Below are positions 5,294 to 5,404 of a stretch of 5,404 bases of DNA, one piece after another. Source of the stretch: Elusimicrobia bacterium RIFOXYB2_FULL_49_7 (GTDB lineage Bacteria; Fibrobacterota; OXYB2-FULL-49-7); NCBI GenBank assembly GCA_001800515.1, contig MGVN01000062.1, positions 7,000-12,403 of the forward strand, read 5' to 3'. Below the pieces are notes generated by a model. That model worked only from the letters and a program-made list of their open reading frames with translations, was not told the origin of the DNA and ran no database searches. Made by a program: the position numbers and the translations under genes. Within the stretch, counting starts at the first letter, position 1. Every line of letters begins with the position of its first letter.

Positions 5294-5404
5294 ATGAGGC
5301 TGCTTGACAGGGACAGCGCAGCGGATTTCTGTGTAAGGAATGGAAAACTACCCAGGAAACTGCCCAGAAAACTACCCAGAAGAGAAATCGCACTGGAAGT
5401 GGGT
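5294..5404 (+). CDS. Small reading frame with KLPR repeats, runs off the window
   Basis: An ATG 7 bases after the stop of the AlbA_2/ATPase gene opens a frame of 37 codons that continues past the end. It begins MRLLDRDSAADF, has KLPRKLPRKLPR at residues 18-29 and then REIALEVG, which resembles the start of a helix-turn-helix ('kEIAxxLG'). No good ribosome binding site is seen: GGAA lies only 2 bases before the ATG, so translation would depend on coupling. The same stretch read in the frame of the upstream gene, past its TGA and one more stop, gives KTTQETAQKTTQK, another linker sequence known from AlbA_2/ATPase proteins. The segment may therefore be a damaged linker and winged-helix piece of a related gene and not a true new gene. 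Confidence 0.3.
   Translation, partial: MRLLDRDSAADFCVRNGKLPRKLPRKLPRREIALEVG
5345..5380 (+). repeat. 12-bp tandem repeat, three units
   Basis: Units AAACTACCCAGG, AAACTGCCCAGA and AAACTACCCAGA lie head to tail. No frame has a stop within the array: one reads KLPR repeats, one TTQK-like repeats and one ENYP-like repeats. The array is unrelated in sequence to the EGVN repeat at 5071-5115. Confidence 0.8.

Overview
The window looks like part of a Gram-negative bacterial chromosome. The evidence is an outer-membrane beta-barrel-type protein followed by a lipoprotein with a clear lipobox. Short hairpin repeats that begin GTCATTCCGG are also present. No rRNA, tRNA, CRISPR array or insertion-sequence transposase is visible. 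I cannot name the species. All convincing genes are on the + strand.

Layout. (1) Positions 2-1619 hold an envelope pair: the 3' part of a Phenol_MetA_deg/'transporter'-like beta-barrel gene, then a lipoprotein of unknown function 13 bp downstream. (2) Positions 1620-1974 are non-coding but structured. They hold an 81-bp double-hairpin repeat (copy 1), a perfect 23-bp palindrome, and a promoter with two matching 12-7-12 inverted repeats that fit AbiEi operators. (3) Positions 1975-2914 are an abiE-type (type IV toxin-antitoxin) operon. The antitoxin/repressor gene is full length, but the nucleotidyltransferase toxin gene stops after 106 codons, shortly before repeat copy 2 (2936-3016). (4) Positions 3052-3792 encode a membrane-anchored metallo-beta-lactamase-fold hydrolase. 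A perfect TATAAT lies in the decayed edge of repeat copy 2 just upstream. (5) Positions 3843-3940 carry what I read as a twice-broken relic of the C-terminus of a type I restriction-modification methylase (HsdM). Its stop codon still overlaps the start of a complete AlbA_2 (Schlafen-like)/GHKL-ATPase/winged-helix gene (3937-5286). (6) A further small reading frame with a 12-bp tandem repeat leaves the window at 5404.

How the parts fit. The right two-thirds reads as an eroding defence region: an antitoxin without a working toxin, and an accessory gene whose methylase neighbour is nearly gone. The best-preserved regulatory structure is the abiE operator/promoter, where two operators, the -35, the -10, the ribosome binding site and the start codon are packed into 85 bp. 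I do not see a clearly new system. The points most worth following are the toxin-less AbiE repressor with an intact double operator, the hsdM relic joined by ATGA to an intact AlbA_2 ATPase, and the three-frame-open tandem repeat at the right edge.
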